Shown here piece by piece: positions 49,969 through 57,967 of a stretch of 64,000 bases of DNA. The position numbers and the translations under genes were made by a program. How positions within the stretch are numbered: position 1 is the first letter of the stretch; the number at the start of each line of letters is the position of its first letter. Origin of the DNA: Aquabacterium sp. (GTDB lineage Bacteria > Pseudomonadota > Gammaproteobacteria > Burkholderiales > Burkholderiaceae_C); the NCBI RefSeq assembly GCF_029946005.1, contig NZ_JAQSDR010000009.1, positions 186,001-250,000 on the forward strand. The letters run 5' to 3'. The notes beneath the pieces were generated by a model. It did not search any database and was not told the origin of the DNA. It was given only the letters and a program-made list of their open reading frames with translations.

Positions 49969-51259
49969 GCTTCCCCATCTCATCCTGCGGAAGCTCAGCT
50001 TCACGCGCAAACCTTGGCCAATCCTCAATGGCCGAACGAACCTGGTCGATCACGCGGCGGCCGGTGCCGACACCGAAACGCGCAGCCTCGGCCAGCAGGT
50101 CATCAACGCAGAAGCCCTTGAACTTGCCATTGACCGACATGAGATGCTGGCTCGTCCATTCGCCGGTGGGATTGTGCGCAAACGTCACGTCGTAGGCCGG
50201 CGACAGCGCCCAAGTCTTGCCGCCCTGCCGCAGCAGGAACGAGAAGTTCTTGGTGTGGTCATCGCAGTTGCGCCCCATCACGTTGAACACCATGCGCCTG
50301 AAAGCCTCCTCCTGGTCTTCGTAAGGCATGTTCAATTGCCGGATGACCGTGAACAGCTGCGAATAGGCATTGGCTCCCTTCTTCTTGTAGTCGAGGTGGT
50401 CCATGGCGCAGAGCGTCTGCATGTGATGGCGCCCGGTTTGCCCCTCGCGGTCAAAGCGCTTGGTCATGAAGTGCGCGCGGCCGTTTTCGCTCAAGAGCCG
50501 ACAGTCGGTCATCCGGATGCCCGCTGCGCGCGCCATCAGGTGATAGGCGTATTCGATGCGGCCGTAGTTCTGCGATGCACCAAGCTCGCTGTCCACGCCC
50601 ATCCCGTCGAACTTGAGCAGCCAATGCTCGAACCCTTCGGGTGCATCGAGTTGGCCCGAGCGGATTTCACCCGTCTGCGGCTGCAAGGCGATGACCGCTT
50701 TGGCGCGCGCGCCACCTGCCGAGGTGCCGACGTCGATGATGCTGCGCAACGCCGCGTTCGCGTGGTCGTCGCCATCCAGGTGGCCGGTCACGATCTTTCT
50801 TGCCTCTTCAACCAGTTCGCTCAGTGCGATGGCCGTCGGCTTGTGCTTGGCCGGCCCGCGCGTCGGCTTGAACGTCATCGCGCCCATCGCCCGCGTGCTC
50901 ATGTAGGCAAGCCGGTCAAGGGGCGTGACGTTGGCGGCGGCGATACCTTGGTCGGCCATGTACCGGTTGATGAGCGCGTTGCCAAAGTCATCGGGAAGCG
51001 CGTCGCTCAGTAGCGCTGGCAGGCGTTTGTAGGTGGCGTCTGGCAAGTCTGTGAACAGGTAGACCTCGTCCGGATTCGCCCGCATGCGCAGCGGAGACGG
51101 TTCAATGGCCTTGTTGGCAAACGCTGGTGTGTATTGAAAAGCGTAGTACCCATAGCGCTGGTCCAGCGCCACCGAGCCGATGTGCTCGCCCCAGAGGTAA
51201 GCCTCGACGACATTGACGTGCTTGTAGGCCTTGGGTTTTTTTCGTGGTGAAGTGACCAT
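49940..51259 (-). CDS. hipA: HipA-family serine/threonine kinase toxin
   Basis: 439 residues, the usual HipA length. N-terminal HipA_N subdomain (about 15-125), then the Gly-rich loop IDVGTSAGGARAKAVIAL. The catalytic loop NCDDHTKNFSFLL and metal-binding LSPAYDVTFA are intact, so kinase activity is expected. Known HipA toxins phosphorylate glutamyl-tRNA synthetase; the target here is unknown. It lies 15 bases after its antitoxin gene. Confidence 0.94.
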   Translation of the reverse strand: MVTSPRKKPKAYKHVNVVEAYLWGEHIGSVALDQRYGYYAFQYTPAFANKAIEPSPLRMRANPDEVYLFTDLPDATYKRLPALLSDALPDDFGNALINRYMADQGIAAANVTPLDRLAYMSTRAMGAMTFKPTRGPAKHKPTAIALSELVEEARKIVTGHLDGDDHANAALRSIIDVGTSAGGARAKAVIALQPQTGEIRSGQLDAPEGFEHWLLKFDGMGVDSELGASQNYGRIEYAYHLMARAAGIRMTDCRLLSENGRAHFMTKRFDREGQTGRHHMQTLCAMDHLDYKKKGANAYSQLFTVIRQLNMPYEDQEEAFRRMVFNVMGRNCDDHTKNFSFLLRQGGKTWALSPAYDVTFAHNPTGEWTSQHLMSVNGKFKGFCVDDLLAEAARFGVGTGRRVIDQVRSAIEDWPRFAREAELPQDEMGKLQKQHLLLI

Positions 51260-51274
51260 GCGATTGGCGCCTGA

Positions 51275-51598
51275 TCAAGGCTGCTCAGGGCGCGCGCGCC
51301 GCGAGGCACGCTGCCGTGGCTCTGCCTGACGAGACAGCGCCAGCGGGCTGACGGTGGCGATGGGGGCAACGGTGTCGAGCCAGGCTTCGCGGCCCAACGC
51401 ACGAAGAACGCAAACCAAGGTCTTGACCGTGGAGCCTTCTGCGTTCTCGAGACTGCGCACGGCGCGCACGCTGATGCCTGCCCGCTCGGCCAGCGTCTTC
51501 TGGCCCAGGTTTTTTGCGAGCCGAAGAGTCTTGAGTTTTTCACCCAGCTCTGCTTCGAGCTCTTGGGGCGTCAGATTGGCAGTCACCATGATTTCCAT
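51275..51598 (-). CDS. hipB: HipB-like XRE antitoxin
   Basis: 107 residues. HTH_XRE domain (about 18-75; LKTLRLAKNLGQKTLAERAGISVRAVRSLEN) and a disordered basic tail (RQAEPRQRASRRARPEQP), longer than in E. coli HipB. It neutralises HipA and represses the operon. ATG 51598 is used; ATG 51589 has a better-spaced GGAA and may be the real start. Inverted repeats upstream are candidate operators. Confidence 0.9.
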   Translation of the reverse strand: MEIMVTANLTPQELEAELGEKLKTLRLAKNLGQKTLAERAGISVRAVRSLENAEGSTVKTLVCVLRALGREAWLDTVAPIATVSPLALSRQAEPRQRASRRARPEQP

Positions 51599-51663
51599 AA
51601 GTTCTACAAAAGGCGTATTTCAGCCCATTGATCGAAAATTTTCTGTTGATTGTCCTTCTTTTA

Positions 51664-51710
51664 CCTCTTATTGTAATTTAATTGGCACTTGAATCAATGA
51701 ATATAAGAGG
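51664..51710. repeat. Long-range inverted repeat CCTCTTAT / ATAAGAGG
   Basis: CCTCTTAT (51664-51671) and ATAAGAGG (51703-51710) are perfect reverse complements separated by 31 bases of AT-rich DNA between hipB and the divergent membrane-protein gene. They could be paired repressor sites with looping or a stem. The functional link to HipB is inferred from position. Confidence 0.5.
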
Positions 51711-51723
51711 CGCATATACGCCT
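51708..51723. promoter_or_regulatory. Candidate HipB operator palindrome
   Basis: AGGCG-CATATA-CGCCT is a perfect 16-base inverted repeat. Its half AGGCGTAT recurs at 51611-51618, next to the hipB start. Repeated half-sites in the hipB upstream region fit a HipB-type autoregulatory operator, though the sequence differs from the E. coli TATCC-N8-GGATA sites. Confidence 0.55.
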
Positions 51724-51811
51724 ATTAACTTGATTTTTATCAAAACTCATGCATTACATTGCAAATCAAACGCAAGCCATTGATTGCAAATGAAAATACA
51801 GGGAGTAATGA

Positions 51812-53032
51812 ATGACTGATCAACCCAAGGACGCCGCACTTGCGGCCACCGACACGCCCTCACCGGCACCAGCGACCTCCGGATCGCTCAAGGGATCGCC
51901 CATCGAATGGTGGCAACTGACAACAACTTGGCTAACCAGGAGCGCCGCGATTGCCACCGCCATGGGTGCAGTGATTGTCACGGTCTACTTTCTGAGAATC
52001 CGCTACCTGCCCATCGACAGCTTGGCCAGCATGGCATCGCTGAGCGGTATCGTGGCCTTGCTGGCCTGCGCTTTGCTGCTGTCATTCATGGTGATGTGGG
52101 GCGCACCATCGGGCTTTGTGTACATGACCAAATCTGTGGGCATGTGGGAGGCACTGTCGATTCGACTACAAGTTCCCTCAATAGATGCTGATAAGCCGGT
52201 GCGAATTTCGCCGCTCCGTGTGTTTGGCCTTGTCACTGCGGCCGTAGGCATCCCCTGGTTGGCAATAGTGTTGGCGGCGGTGCCAGACTTGGGCCTTGGC
52301 CCGACATACCGCTCGCAAATACAGTTCCTCGCAACCGCAACTTGGTTGGCAGCACTGACCAGCTTTTCATACCAGCCCACCATGGCGTCATTCAGCGTCC
52401 AGAGAGCTGGCTGGTTCGCCGGATTTTCCTTGTTCGCAACGTACCCGTTGTTTGCCTTTGTCGAGATGAGCACGATGTCCCCGTTGAACATCAATGGGAC
52501 CACCACGGTTTGGCTTTGGCTATTGGCTGGCCTTGCCGTGGCCATCTTTCTCCACTCAGTCAACCTTGGCATTGCCTTGAAAGCCGATGAAGGCAAGCAA
52601 GCCTTCGCCTGGGCTTTCCAGGCCGTGGCCATATTCATTTGCGTCTCCGGTACCGCCGTGGTGCTGGGTATTTCCAGCAAAGTGCACGATGGATTGATGC
52701 GCATCGTCTCGGTTCGCATCCCTCATGCCCACATCGTGGTCCAAAAAGGCACTTGCGATGCACTTCGGCTGGCCGGCGTGAACGCCAGTCGCTACGCAGC
52801 CATGCCGGGTGAAACTGCACCCGATGCCTGCGTACTCATGGACGTTACCGTGCTCTCCCGAGTTGGAAGCCAATGGCGTATTGCTTGCAGCAGAAGCACG
52901 GAAACAGATAAGACCTACAGAGGCTTCAACATCGATGCCAAGGAAGTGATCACCTTGGTCGACGTCCCCACTGAAGCGCAGGTTGCCAACAAGGGCGGCG
53001 AGGACATTTGCCAGGGAATGTGGTCACCCTGA
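51812..53032 (+). CDS. Multi-pass membrane protein of unknown function
   Basis: 406 residues, not recognised. Starts MTDQPKDAAL with GGGAG upstream. About seven to eight membrane segments (for example ATAMGAVIVTVYFL, IVALLACALLLSFMVMW, VFGLVTAAVGIPWLAIVLAA, WLLAGLAVAIFL). The C-terminal soluble part (about 290-406) has four Cys and is probably extracytoplasmic. It is divergent from hipBA across AT-rich DNA, and base use is less GC-rich than the flanks, suggesting acquired DNA. No toxin, transporter or enzyme motif is visible. Confidence 0.8.
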   Translation: MTDQPKDAALAATDTPSPAPATSGSLKGSPIEWWQLTTTWLTRSAAIATAMGAVIVTVYFLRIRYLPIDSLASMASLSGIVALLACALLLSFMVMWGAPSGFVYMTKSVGMWEALSIRLQVPSIDADKPVRISPLRVFGLVTAAVGIPWLAIVLAAVPDLGLGPTYRSQIQFLATATWLAALTSFSYQPTMASFSVQRAGWFAGFSLFATYPLFAFVEMSTMSPLNINGTTTVWLWLLAGLAVAIFLHSVNLGIALKADEGKQAFAWAFQAVAIFICVSGTAVVLGISSKVHDGLMRIVSVRIPHAHIVVQKGTCDALRLAGVNASRYAAMPGETAPDACVLMDVTVLSRVGSQWRIACSRSTETDKTYRGFNIDAKEVITLVDVPTEAQVANKGGEDICQGMWSP

Positions 53033-53076
53033 AGCACAGAGGATGGCCAGGTTGGGCTCGTGGAATGGCAGCCCAG

Positions 53077-53958
53077 TCAGATGGCGCATGACTTGCCTTC
53101 AGGCTGTTCTTGCAACGCATTTTCCTGGTGAAAGCGTCTGATGTTGTCGGCCACCTGCCCTGCATGCTCCAAACTCAGGAACACGCCCGCGCTGTCAACC
53201 CATTGCAGCTCGGCATGGGGCAACTCGCTCAGCAATCGCTCTGCCAAACGCTTTGGAAAATGCCGGCAGCGTGTGGACCACAGCAGCAACACCGGCCGGT
53301 TGAATCCTTGCAGTGCAAAACCGGCTTCTTCCGTGAAGCGGGTCGAGACGCTGCGCAAGAACTTCCTCACATCTCGGCGCACACCGGCATCTTTGCGCAG
53401 GGGCTGGAGCCAGTGCTCAATCAGGTCATCGGCCAAGGGCCCCTCGGTCAGATCGCCGAATGCGATGGGCAGCCGCCTCAGCACCGGCACGTGGTGCAGC
53501 AACTGCGCAGACACCCAGGCCAAGCCCGGAACGTGTCCCCACCATTTGAGCGTGGCAAACGCTGGCGGCGGGAAAACGTCGTAGGCATCACAAGTGGTCA
53601 ACACCGCGCGGCCGATGCGCTCAGGATGTCGCGCGCACACCATCTGCACCAAGGCACCTCCACTGTCGTTGCCCACCAGGGTCACGTCCCTCAAGTCGAG
53701 TGCCGCGATGAAGTCTGCAATGAGCCGAGCCACGCCGGGCACCGACAGATCCGCGTCGGGTTTCATCGCCTTGGCATGGGCGCCCAGGGGCCAATTGGGA
53801 AAAATGCAGCGCACACCTTGGCCCAGATCTGGCAGAAGGGGCAGCCAAAGCTGGTGGTCGGCCAGCAGCCCATGCACAAAAACAATGGGCTGCCCCCTGC
53901 CCTGGTCCAGATATTGAAGCGGGCCTTGCGGCAGGTGGATGGTTTTGAGTGAACTCAT
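53077..53958 (-). CDS. Alpha/beta hydrolase
   Basis: 293 residues from ATG 53958 (GGAGAG five bases upstream). Oxyanion HG motif VFVHGLLADHQLW, nucleophile elbow LVGNDSGGALVQ where Asp is the likely nucleophile or acts beside Ser, acid in LLLWSTRCRHFP region and a C-terminal WVDSAGVFLSLEHA segment where His follows LE. Resembles haloalkane dehalogenase/epoxide hydrolase-like enzymes. The elbow reads GNDSG, so it may be a dehalogenase-type (Asp) rather than a Ser hydrolase. Divergent from an MmyB-type regulator. Confidence 0.88.
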   Translation of the reverse strand: MSSLKTIHLPQGPLQYLDQGRGQPIVFVHGLLADHQLWLPLLPDLGQGVRCIFPNWPLGAHAKAMKPDADLSVPGVARLIADFIAALDLRDVTLVGNDSGGALVQMVCARHPERIGRAVLTTCDAYDVFPPPAFATLKWWGHVPGLAWVSAQLLHHVPVLRRLPIAFGDLTEGPLADDLIEHWLQPLRKDAGVRRDVRKFLRSVSTRFTEEAGFALQGFNRPVLLLWSTRCRHFPKRLAERLLSELPHAELQWVDSAGVFLSLEHAGQVADNIRRFHQENALQEQPEGKSCAI

Positions 53959-54072
53959 GGTGCTCTCCGGTGTTTGGGCCAATCGCGCATGCATGTTCTG
54001 CGCGCCAATCACATCGGGCAATTACCTTGGAGGTCATTGAAACGGCCCACGGGGGAAGAGATACTGCGGCCC

Positions 54073-54921
54073 ATGAAGAACGCCGAACCTTTGCGCCTGA
54101 GCCCTCATGAGCCACCCCCGTTTGGCAGCCTTCTGCGGCAGTGGCGTGACGTGCGCAAGCGCTCGCAGCTGGACTTGGCGCTAGAGGCCAACGTTTCGCA
54201 GCGCCACCTGAGCTTTCTGGAATCAGGCCGCGCGCAACCCAGCCGTGAGATGGTGCTGCAGTTGGCCGAGGTGCTGGGCGTGCCTCTGCGCGAGCGAAAC
54301 CTGCTGATGAGCGCAGCCGGGTTCGCGCCGATTTTTCAGCAGCGGGCGCTGCAAAACGACGAGATGAAAGCGGTGCGCGAAGCCCTGGAGCTGATGCTCC
54401 AGCATCACGAGCCCTACCCTGCCCTGGTGGTCAACCGGCAGTGGGACATGGTGATGAGCAATGGGCCAGCCCAGCGCTTCACGGCCATGTTGGGCGAGCC
54501 GGATGCGCTATGGCGCCTCGTTGATCCCAGCGGGGGCCGCAATGTGATGCGCATGACTTTTCACCCGCAGGGCATGCAACCCTTGCTGAGAAACTGGGCG
54601 CAAGTGGCGCCGCTGTTGTTGTCACGGCTTCAGCGAGAGGTGGCGGCGGACCCAACGCACCTGGCGCTGCGGCAGCTGCTGGCCGATGTCTGCCAGTTCC
54701 CGGGCGTGCCGGAGACCTGGCATCACCAAGGGTGGGTGCTACCCATGCCGCCACCCATTTTTCCGTTGGAATACGACCTAGGCGAGCACACTCTCAAGGT
54801 GTTCTCGATGGTGTCCACCTTTGGCACGGCGCTGGACATCACCGCCGAAGAGCTTCGGGTTGAAACCTTCTTTCCGGCGGATGATTTCTCACGCGACTTC
54901 TTCCGCATGCTGTCGCCCTGA
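54073..54921 (+). CDS. XRE regulator with MmyB-like ligand-binding domain
   Basis: 282 residues from ATG 54073. HTH_XRE at about 15-75 (LLRQWRDVRKRSQLDLALEANVSQRHLSFLESGRAQPSREM). MmyB-like/PAS-type domain at about 100-270 (YPALVVNRQWDMVMSN). These regulators often control a divergent oxidoreductase or hydrolase; the hydrolase gene lies 114 bases away on the opposite strand. Ligand unknown. Confidence 0.93.
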   Translation: MKNAEPLRLSPHEPPPFGSLLRQWRDVRKRSQLDLALEANVSQRHLSFLESGRAQPSREMVLQLAEVLGVPLRERNLLMSAAGFAPIFQQRALQNDEMKAVREALELMLQHHEPYPALVVNRQWDMVMSNGPAQRFTAMLGEPDALWRLVDPSGGRNVMRMTFHPQGMQPLLRNWAQVAPLLLSRLQREVAADPTHLALRQLLADVCQFPGVPETWHHQGWVLPMPPPIFPLEYDLGEHTLKVFSMVSTFGTALDITAEELRVETFFPADDFSRDFFRMLSP

Positions 54922-54933
54922 CCAGGGCCGCCA

Positions 54934-55350
54934 CTACTTGCGCAGCACCACGTTCATGCCCGGTAAAACATCCGCTTCATCGACATAGCCAATGGCGCCT
55001 GGTGTCTTGCTCACGAACTCGATCATCTCGGCCGTTTGCTTAACCTCGTGCGGAGGTGTTCCCTTGCCCACATAGCGGCGAACAGTCCAGTAGGCCACGT
55101 ACTGGTCTTCATCGGTCTGCAGGTACTGGCTCAGAAAGCGCTGGCGTGCCACCAGGTTGGGGGTGCCGTTGGCAGGCCGCACCCGCACCCCATCGACCTC
55201 AATGGTCTTGCCCATGAAAATGCGCTGAACCGTCGTCAGGTCGATCTTGCGGACGTTGGCGTGGCCGATGACCACGATGCGGTCGGCCGCATGGCACAAG
55301 GGTACGCAGGCCAGCAGCAACCATGCGAAGGTGTATTGAAGGCGTGTCAT
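54934..55350 (-). CDS. PstS-like periplasmic substrate-binding protein, short
   Basis: 138 residues from ATG 55350 (GGAG five bases upstream). Signal peptide to about residue 21. Resembles the phosphate-binding-like PBP domain (VVIGHANVRKIDLTTVQRIFMGK, FVSKTPGAIGYVDEADV). Only one lobe's worth, much shorter than PstS (about 330), and without pstCAB nearby. Such mini-PstS proteins often sit next to sensor kinases or porins; here it is last in a kinase/HD-GYP/porin unit. Confidence 0.85.
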   Translation of the reverse strand: MTRLQYTFAWLLLACVPLCHAADRIVVIGHANVRKIDLTTVQRIFMGKTIEVDGVRVRPANGTPNLVARQRFLSQYLQTDEDQYVAYWTVRRYVGKGTPPHEVKQTAEMIEFVSKTPGAIGYVDEADVLPGMNVVLRK

Positions 55351-55359
55351 GAGCACTCC

Positions 55360-56616
55360 TTAGTACGCAAAGTTGTAGCTGATGGACAGCACATCGATGC
55401 CTGTGTTGGACACTGCGGGGCCTGCGCTGGGCGAGTCGATCATGGCCGAGCCCTTGCGCACCCAGGTGTGCAGCCACTCGGCCTTGAGTTTGCTGTGGGG
55501 GGTGAGCGCGTACGACGAGCCAATGGCCAGTGAATGCTGGTCATAAAAAGGGATGCTGTCCGCAAAACGGCGCTGGCTGGCGTTGATCACGTCGGTCACG
55601 CCGGGCACCAGGTCTGGAACCGATGACTGGCTCAAGGCTTCATGAGCACGGGCCGGGGCGCCCACGGTTTTCAATACCGAGGCCGACACATAGGGCGTCC
55701 ACTTGTCCATGCTTTTCAGGACGGCGATGTAGCCACCGGCGGTGTTGGCACCCAGGTCGGTGTCGTGCTGGATGTTGCGCTCGGCCTCAAACATGATCCG
55801 CCAGTTGCCAGGCAGCTGCTGGTCAATGCCCACGGTGATGATGTCGTTCCTGATCTTGGGCGTGGTGCCGCTGGCATCGTAAACCGGCCCAAAAGGCGTG
55901 GTGATGGACTGGGTGCTGACAGGATTGAGGGGCCCACCATCCGGGCGGGTGACGGCATGGTGCGCGCTGAAGCGCAACATGGTGTCTTCCGCACGCCAGG
56001 TCAACACGCTGCCGCTGACACGGGTGTCGTACTTGTTGAATGAGGTTCCGGTGTCACGGGTGTTCAAGCGAACCCAGACTTTGGCCTGGCCACTGTAAAC
56101 ATCCAGGCTGAGGTCGGAGTTGCCCAAGGCCCAGTTGCGGGTGATGTACAAGCCCGTCACGTCGGTCGTGGGGGCGATGGAATACATCTCGGTGGGCAGG
56201 CGGGCAAATTCATAGCTTTGGCCCACGTCCAGATTTTCAGACGACAGGTACAAAGGGATGCGCAGCTTGCCCGCGCGCAGCAGCCAGTCGTTGTTGGGGC
56301 GCCAGGAGGCGAAGGCCCAGCTGGCGGTCAGGTCCCAATCCTGGTCGTTGCGGGCCGATGGCGCCAGCTTGCCCTGCACGGTGGCCGACAGCTCGGGGGT
56401 GAATTGAACATCCAGCTGCGCACCCAAGACGGTGTCGCGCATGAGGCTGCCATCAGAATCGATGAAGCGCTGGTAGCGGTAGTCCTGGTTGGAGATGGCG
56501 GCGCCGATGGTGCCAAAGGCTGAATAGGAAAAATCCTGCGCCTGGGCCGCCGTGCAGGCGAACACCATCAGTGCCACGGCCATCGCATTCGGAAGAGATC
56601 GATCGTTGCTTTTCAT
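55360..56616 (-). CDS. Porin-like outer-membrane protein
   Basis: 418 residues from ATG 56616 (AGGA upstream). Signal peptide ending at AAQA. Beta-barrel pattern with aromatic girdle, gram-negative porin-type repeats (AFASWRPNNDWLLRAGKLRIP, LSLDVYSGQAKVW, KLKAEWLHTWVRKGSAM) and a terminal aromatic residue (SYNFAY) for BamA recognition. Nine bases separate it from the PstS-like gene. Substrate is unknown. Confidence 0.87.
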   Translation of the reverse strand: MKSNDRSLPNAMAVALMVFACTAAQAQDFSYSAFGTIGAAISNQDYRYQRFIDSDGSLMRDTVLGAQLDVQFTPELSATVQGKLAPSARNDQDWDLTASWAFASWRPNNDWLLRAGKLRIPLYLSSENLDVGQSYEFARLPTEMYSIAPTTDVTGLYITRNWALGNSDLSLDVYSGQAKVWVRLNTRDTGTSFNKYDTRVSGSVLTWRAEDTMLRFSAHHAVTRPDGGPLNPVSTQSITTPFGPVYDASGTTPKIRNDIITVGIDQQLPGNWRIMFEAERNIQHDTDLGANTAGGYIAVLKSMDKWTPYVSASVLKTVGAPARAHEALSQSSVPDLVPGVTDVINASQRRFADSIPFYDQHSLAIGSSYALTPHSKLKAEWLHTWVRKGSAMIDSPSAGPAVSNTGIDVLSISYNFAY

Positions 56617-56643
56617 GTGCAGTCGGTCCTGGTTCAAGGTGTG

Positions 56644-57741
56644 TCAATCTTTCCACTGGCTGGCGATGTCGATGAACATCGCTTGCGTGGCATGCAGGGC
56701 GTCCACGATGTCGCCGTCAAAATGCTTGCCGCGGCCTTCGTTGATGAAGGCCATGGCCACTTCATGGCTGAAGGGTTCCTTGTAGGGCCTGCGGCTGATC
56801 AAGGCGTCGTACACATCGGCCACGGCCATCAACCTGGCCGACAGGGGAATGGCCTGGCCACGCAGCCCGTCGGGGTAGCCGGAGCCATCCCACTTTTCAT
56901 GGTGGGAGCGGGCGATCTCCATGGCGTAGGCCAGGAAGTCGGTTTCCTCGCCTACGCGCAAAGCCGCGCGGTTGAGCATCTCCCAACCGTGCAATGGGTG
57001 GCCTCTCATGACCTCGAATTCTTCCGCGGTCAACTTGCCCGGCTTGAGCAGGATGCTGTCAGGGATGGCGACCTTGCCGATGTCGTGCAGCGGTGCCGAC
57101 TTGGCGATCAGCTGGATGCTGTCGGGGTTGAGCACGTCGTGGTGCAGGCCCTGCCCCCACAGGTGCGTGGCCAGCACGCGCACATATTCCTGGGTGCGCT
57201 TGACGTGGTTGCCGGTGTCTTCGTCTCTGAACTCGGCGAACGAGATCATGATGAAGAGCGTTGAATCCCGCAGGTGGTCCAGCTGCGCCATTTGCGTTTC
57301 CAGCTGGGTCTGAAGCTTGACGTTGCGGTTGTTCAGGTAGTCGTGAAAGGCCTTGTTCTGCAGGTGCGTCTTGACACGAGCCTTGACCACCGCCGGGCTG
57401 ATGGGCTTGTGGATGTAGTCGGCCCCGCCAACTTCAAAGCCTCGGGTTTCGTCTTCCGGCTCCTGCATGGCGGTCAGGAAAATCACGGGGATGTGGCTGG
57501 TGCGTGGGTCTTGCTTGAGGCGTTGGCAGACCTCGTAGCCGTCCATGCCGGGCATCATCAGATCCAGCAAGACCAGATCAGGTGGTGAGCGCTGGGCCAG
57601 CTCAAGCGCCTTGGCGCCGGACGATGCCAGCTTGACGCGGTAGGTCTTGTCCAGCAGGCCGGCCAGCAGCGTCAGGTTGGTGGGCGCATCGTCCACCACC
57701 AGGATGGTCGGGGTGTGGGCCTGCGCTTCATGGGGTGACAT
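56644..57741 (-). CDS. HD-GYP response regulator (RpfG-type c-di-GMP phosphodiesterase)
   Basis: 365 residues. N-terminal receiver (about 10-130; VVDDAPTNL, LLDLMMPGMDGYE, YIHKPIS) and C-terminal HD-GYP domain (about 160-345). Catalytic HD is in APLHDIGKVAIPD, followed by HPLHGWEML, RSHHEKWDGSGYPDGL (the GYP) and ADVYDALISRRPYKEP. Metal ligands look complete, so hydrolysis of c-di-GMP is expected. It lies directly after the hybrid kinase and is its likely receiver partner. It could oppose the cyclases at 18.6-21.2 kb. Confidence 0.94.
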   Translation of the reverse strand: MSPHEAQAHTPTILVVDDAPTNLTLLAGLLDKTYRVKLASSGAKALELAQRSPPDLVLLDLMMPGMDGYEVCQRLKQDPRTSHIPVIFLTAMQEPEDETRGFEVGGADYIHKPISPAVVKARVKTHLQNKAFHDYLNNRNVKLQTQLETQMAQLDHLRDSTLFIMISFAEFRDEDTGNHVKRTQEYVRVLATHLWGQGLHHDVLNPDSIQLIAKSAPLHDIGKVAIPDSILLKPGKLTAEEFEVMRGHPLHGWEMLNRAALRVGEETDFLAYAMEIARSHHEKWDGSGYPDGLRGQAIPLSARLMAVADVYDALISRRPYKEPFSHEVAMAFINEGRGKHFDGDIVDALHATQAMFIDIASQWKD

Positions 57742-57967
57742 CGTCGAGCCTTTCTTGCAGTAGAGCCAAGGCTGCGTCGAAATCACAGCTTTCGATGGCG
57801 GTGTCCAATCGGCTGAAGACTACCGGATCGAATGCAGTCATGAACACCGCGCGCTGTTGACGCCACAGGCTGATCGCGGCGCTGTCGCTGTCGTGGACCA
57901 GACGTTCAAGTGCCTCGGTTTGCGCCTGGATGGCATCGGCATCCACGTCGGCATGCGGGGTGACCAA
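57728..57967 (-). pseudogene. Out-of-frame C-terminal piece of the BarA-like kinase
   Basis: 79 residues read from TTG 57967. It is not an independent gene: it has no ribosome site and continues the hybrid kinase after its Hpt region in a shifted frame ([54 protein letters not shown]). The break is at a run of seven G on the plus strand (57968-57974); six would restore the frame. It overlaps the HD-GYP start by 14 bases. Confidence 0.82.

Noticed and set aside
49559-51013. 484-residue plus-strand frame over the MerT-like gene and hipA
   Set aside because: Covers two real genes in other frames and shows no domain features.
57728-57967. Independent 79-residue gene
   Set aside because: TTG start without ribosome site; it continues the kinase C-terminus after a homopolymer frameshift, so it is treated as a fragment.
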